This document shows positions 63,224-64,000 of a DNA stretch of 64,000 nucleotides, piece by piece. The DNA lies in the NCBI RefSeq assembly GCF_003852235.1, contig NZ_CP027732.1:1116001-1180000 (forward strand), written 5' to 3'. Numbering within the stretch: the first letter of the stretch is position 1; each line of letters opens with the position of its first letter. The DNA is from Pseudomonas sp. R4-35-07 (GTDB lineage: Bacteria; Pseudomonadota; Gammaproteobacteria; Pseudomonadales; Pseudomonadaceae). The position numbers and the translations under genes were made by a program. The notes under the pieces are model-generated. The model had not been told where the DNA came from and ran no database searches. It saw nothing but the letters and a program-made list of their open reading frames with translations.

Positions 63224-64000
63224 CAGTTACGGCGCTTGAGCTGATCGGTCAGTTGGGTCGGCAGGCCCTTGATGATCAAGGTGCCGGCGGCCTCGTCGTA
63301 CTCGATCTTGTCGCCCAGCAGATGCGCTTCAAAGCTGATGGACAAGCCTTCGGCGCGGCCGGTGAAACGGCGGAACTGGTTGAGGGTGCGTTTGTCGGCA
63401 GGGATCTCCGGCGACAGGCCGTAGTCCTTGTTGCGAATGTGGTCGTAGAACGCCTTGGGCCGATCTTCATCGATCAAACCGGACAGTTCTTCCAGGCCCA
63501 TGGGCTCGCCGAGCTTGGCCTGGCTGCTGGCGTAATCCACCAGGGTCTTGGTTTTCTCGCGGGCCGATTCGTCCGGCAGGTCTTCACTTTCAACGAAGTC
63601 GCTGAACGCCTTGAGCAGGGTGCGGGTTTCGCCCGGGCCGTCGACACCTTCCTGGCAGCCGATAAAGTCGCGGAAATACTCCGAGACCTTCTTGCCGTTC
63701 TTGCCTTTGATAAAGGAGATGTATTGCTTGGACTGCTTGTTGTTCTGCCACTCGGAGACGTTGATCCGCGCCGCCAGGTGCAGTTGGCCGAGGTCCAGAT
63801 GGCGCGAGGGGGTCACGTCCAGCTCATCGGTCACCGCGACGCCTTCGCTGTGGTGCAGCAGGGCGATGGCCAGGTAGTCGGTCATGCCTTGCTGGTAGTG
63901 GGCAAACAATACATGGCCGCCAGTGGACAGGTTGGACTCTTCCATCAGCTTCTGCAGATGCTCCACAGCCGTACGGCTGAAAGCGGTGAAATCCTGGCCG
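63223..64000 (-). CDS. yejK: Nucleoid-associated protein YejK/NdpA (C-terminal part, cut by window edge)
   Basis: The reading frame runs to the window end without a start, so only about the last 258 residues are present. Segments [76 protein letters not shown] and the C-terminal VSFEAH-like [16 protein letters not shown] match the 37-kDa nucleoid-associated NdpA family. The protein binds DNA and is not essential in known cases. It overlaps the glutaredoxin-like gene downstream. Confidence 0.93.
   Translation of the reverse strand, partial: GQDFTAFSRTAVEHLQKLMEESNLSTGGHVLFAHYQQGMTDYLAIALLHHSEGVAVTDELDVTPSRHLDLGQLHLAARINVSEWQNNKQSKQYISFIKGKNGKKVSEYFRDFIGCQEGVDGPGETRTLLKAFSDFVESEDLPDESAREKTKTLVDYASSQAKLGEPMGLEELSGLIDEDRPKAFYDHIRNKDYGLSPEIPADKRTLNQFRRFTGRAEGLSISFEAHLLGDKIEYDEAAGTLIIKGLPTQLTDQLKRRN

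Overview
The window is a gene-dense, GC-rich stretch of chromosome from a fluorescent Pseudomonas, most likely of the P. fluorescens group. Three things point there: the alginate operon order, an esterase matching P. fluorescens esterase II along its whole 218-residue length as I recall that sequence, and many copies of the REP/REPIN palindrome (gtgggagggggcttgc...) typical of that group. Start codons were picked from Shine-Dalgarno spacing and family knowledge; no database search was possible.

Layout: (1) 1-10,467, minus strand: alginate biosynthesis operon algD-alg8-alg44-algK-algE-algG-algX (algX cut by the window edge), with a long algD leader and an AlgU-type promoter candidate. A REPIN sits inside the 5' end of algK. 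(2) 10,468-15,498: yaaA, a periplasmic NodB-fold protein with a damaged metal site, a PIN-PhoH ATPase and moaC-moaD-moaE. (3) 15,499-22,673: an AT-richer island with an unrecognised 660-residue protein made of two ~325-residue repeats, followed by a 1,622-residue RHS/YD-repeat protein with a hydrophobic C-terminal tip and no evident immunity gene. This is the best candidate for an undescribed system. (4) 22,790-29,576: rhlB, estB and the aapJQMP amino-acid ABC transporter behind a strong sigma-54 promoter candidate. (5) 29,584-34,965: an MqsA-like antitoxin without a toxin, a GntR/MFS pair, and two response regulators resembling a split EvgA/EvgS relay, followed by two small genes. (6) 35,098-44,703: a TonB siderophore receptor, dacB, and the homogentisate pathway hmgR/hmgA-fahA-maiA with an MFS carrier. 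(7) 44,700-54,806: mixed housekeeping and stress genes: a SirB1-like protein, a leucine-dehydrogenase homologue lacking a catalytic lysine, yebG with a near-consensus LexA box, an orphan antitoxin, psiE, sdaA with a divergent DsdC-like regulator, an HPF-like protein, and an MFS/LysR pair. (8) 54,966-62,750: an iron-signalling region with fecI-fecR-fecA facing a DUF3649-PepSY-DUF3325-sigma-FecR operon that has no receptor of its own. (9) 62,873-64,000: a glutaredoxin-like protein and the C-terminal part of yejK/ndpA.

Functionally the window combines exopolysaccharide production, amino-acid import and aromatic amino-acid breakdown, iron acquisition under surface signalling, and one probable polymorphic-toxin locus. 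Long antisense open frames lie opposite most GC-rich genes and were treated as shadows. No tRNA, rRNA, CRISPR array, insertion sequence or prophage was seen.
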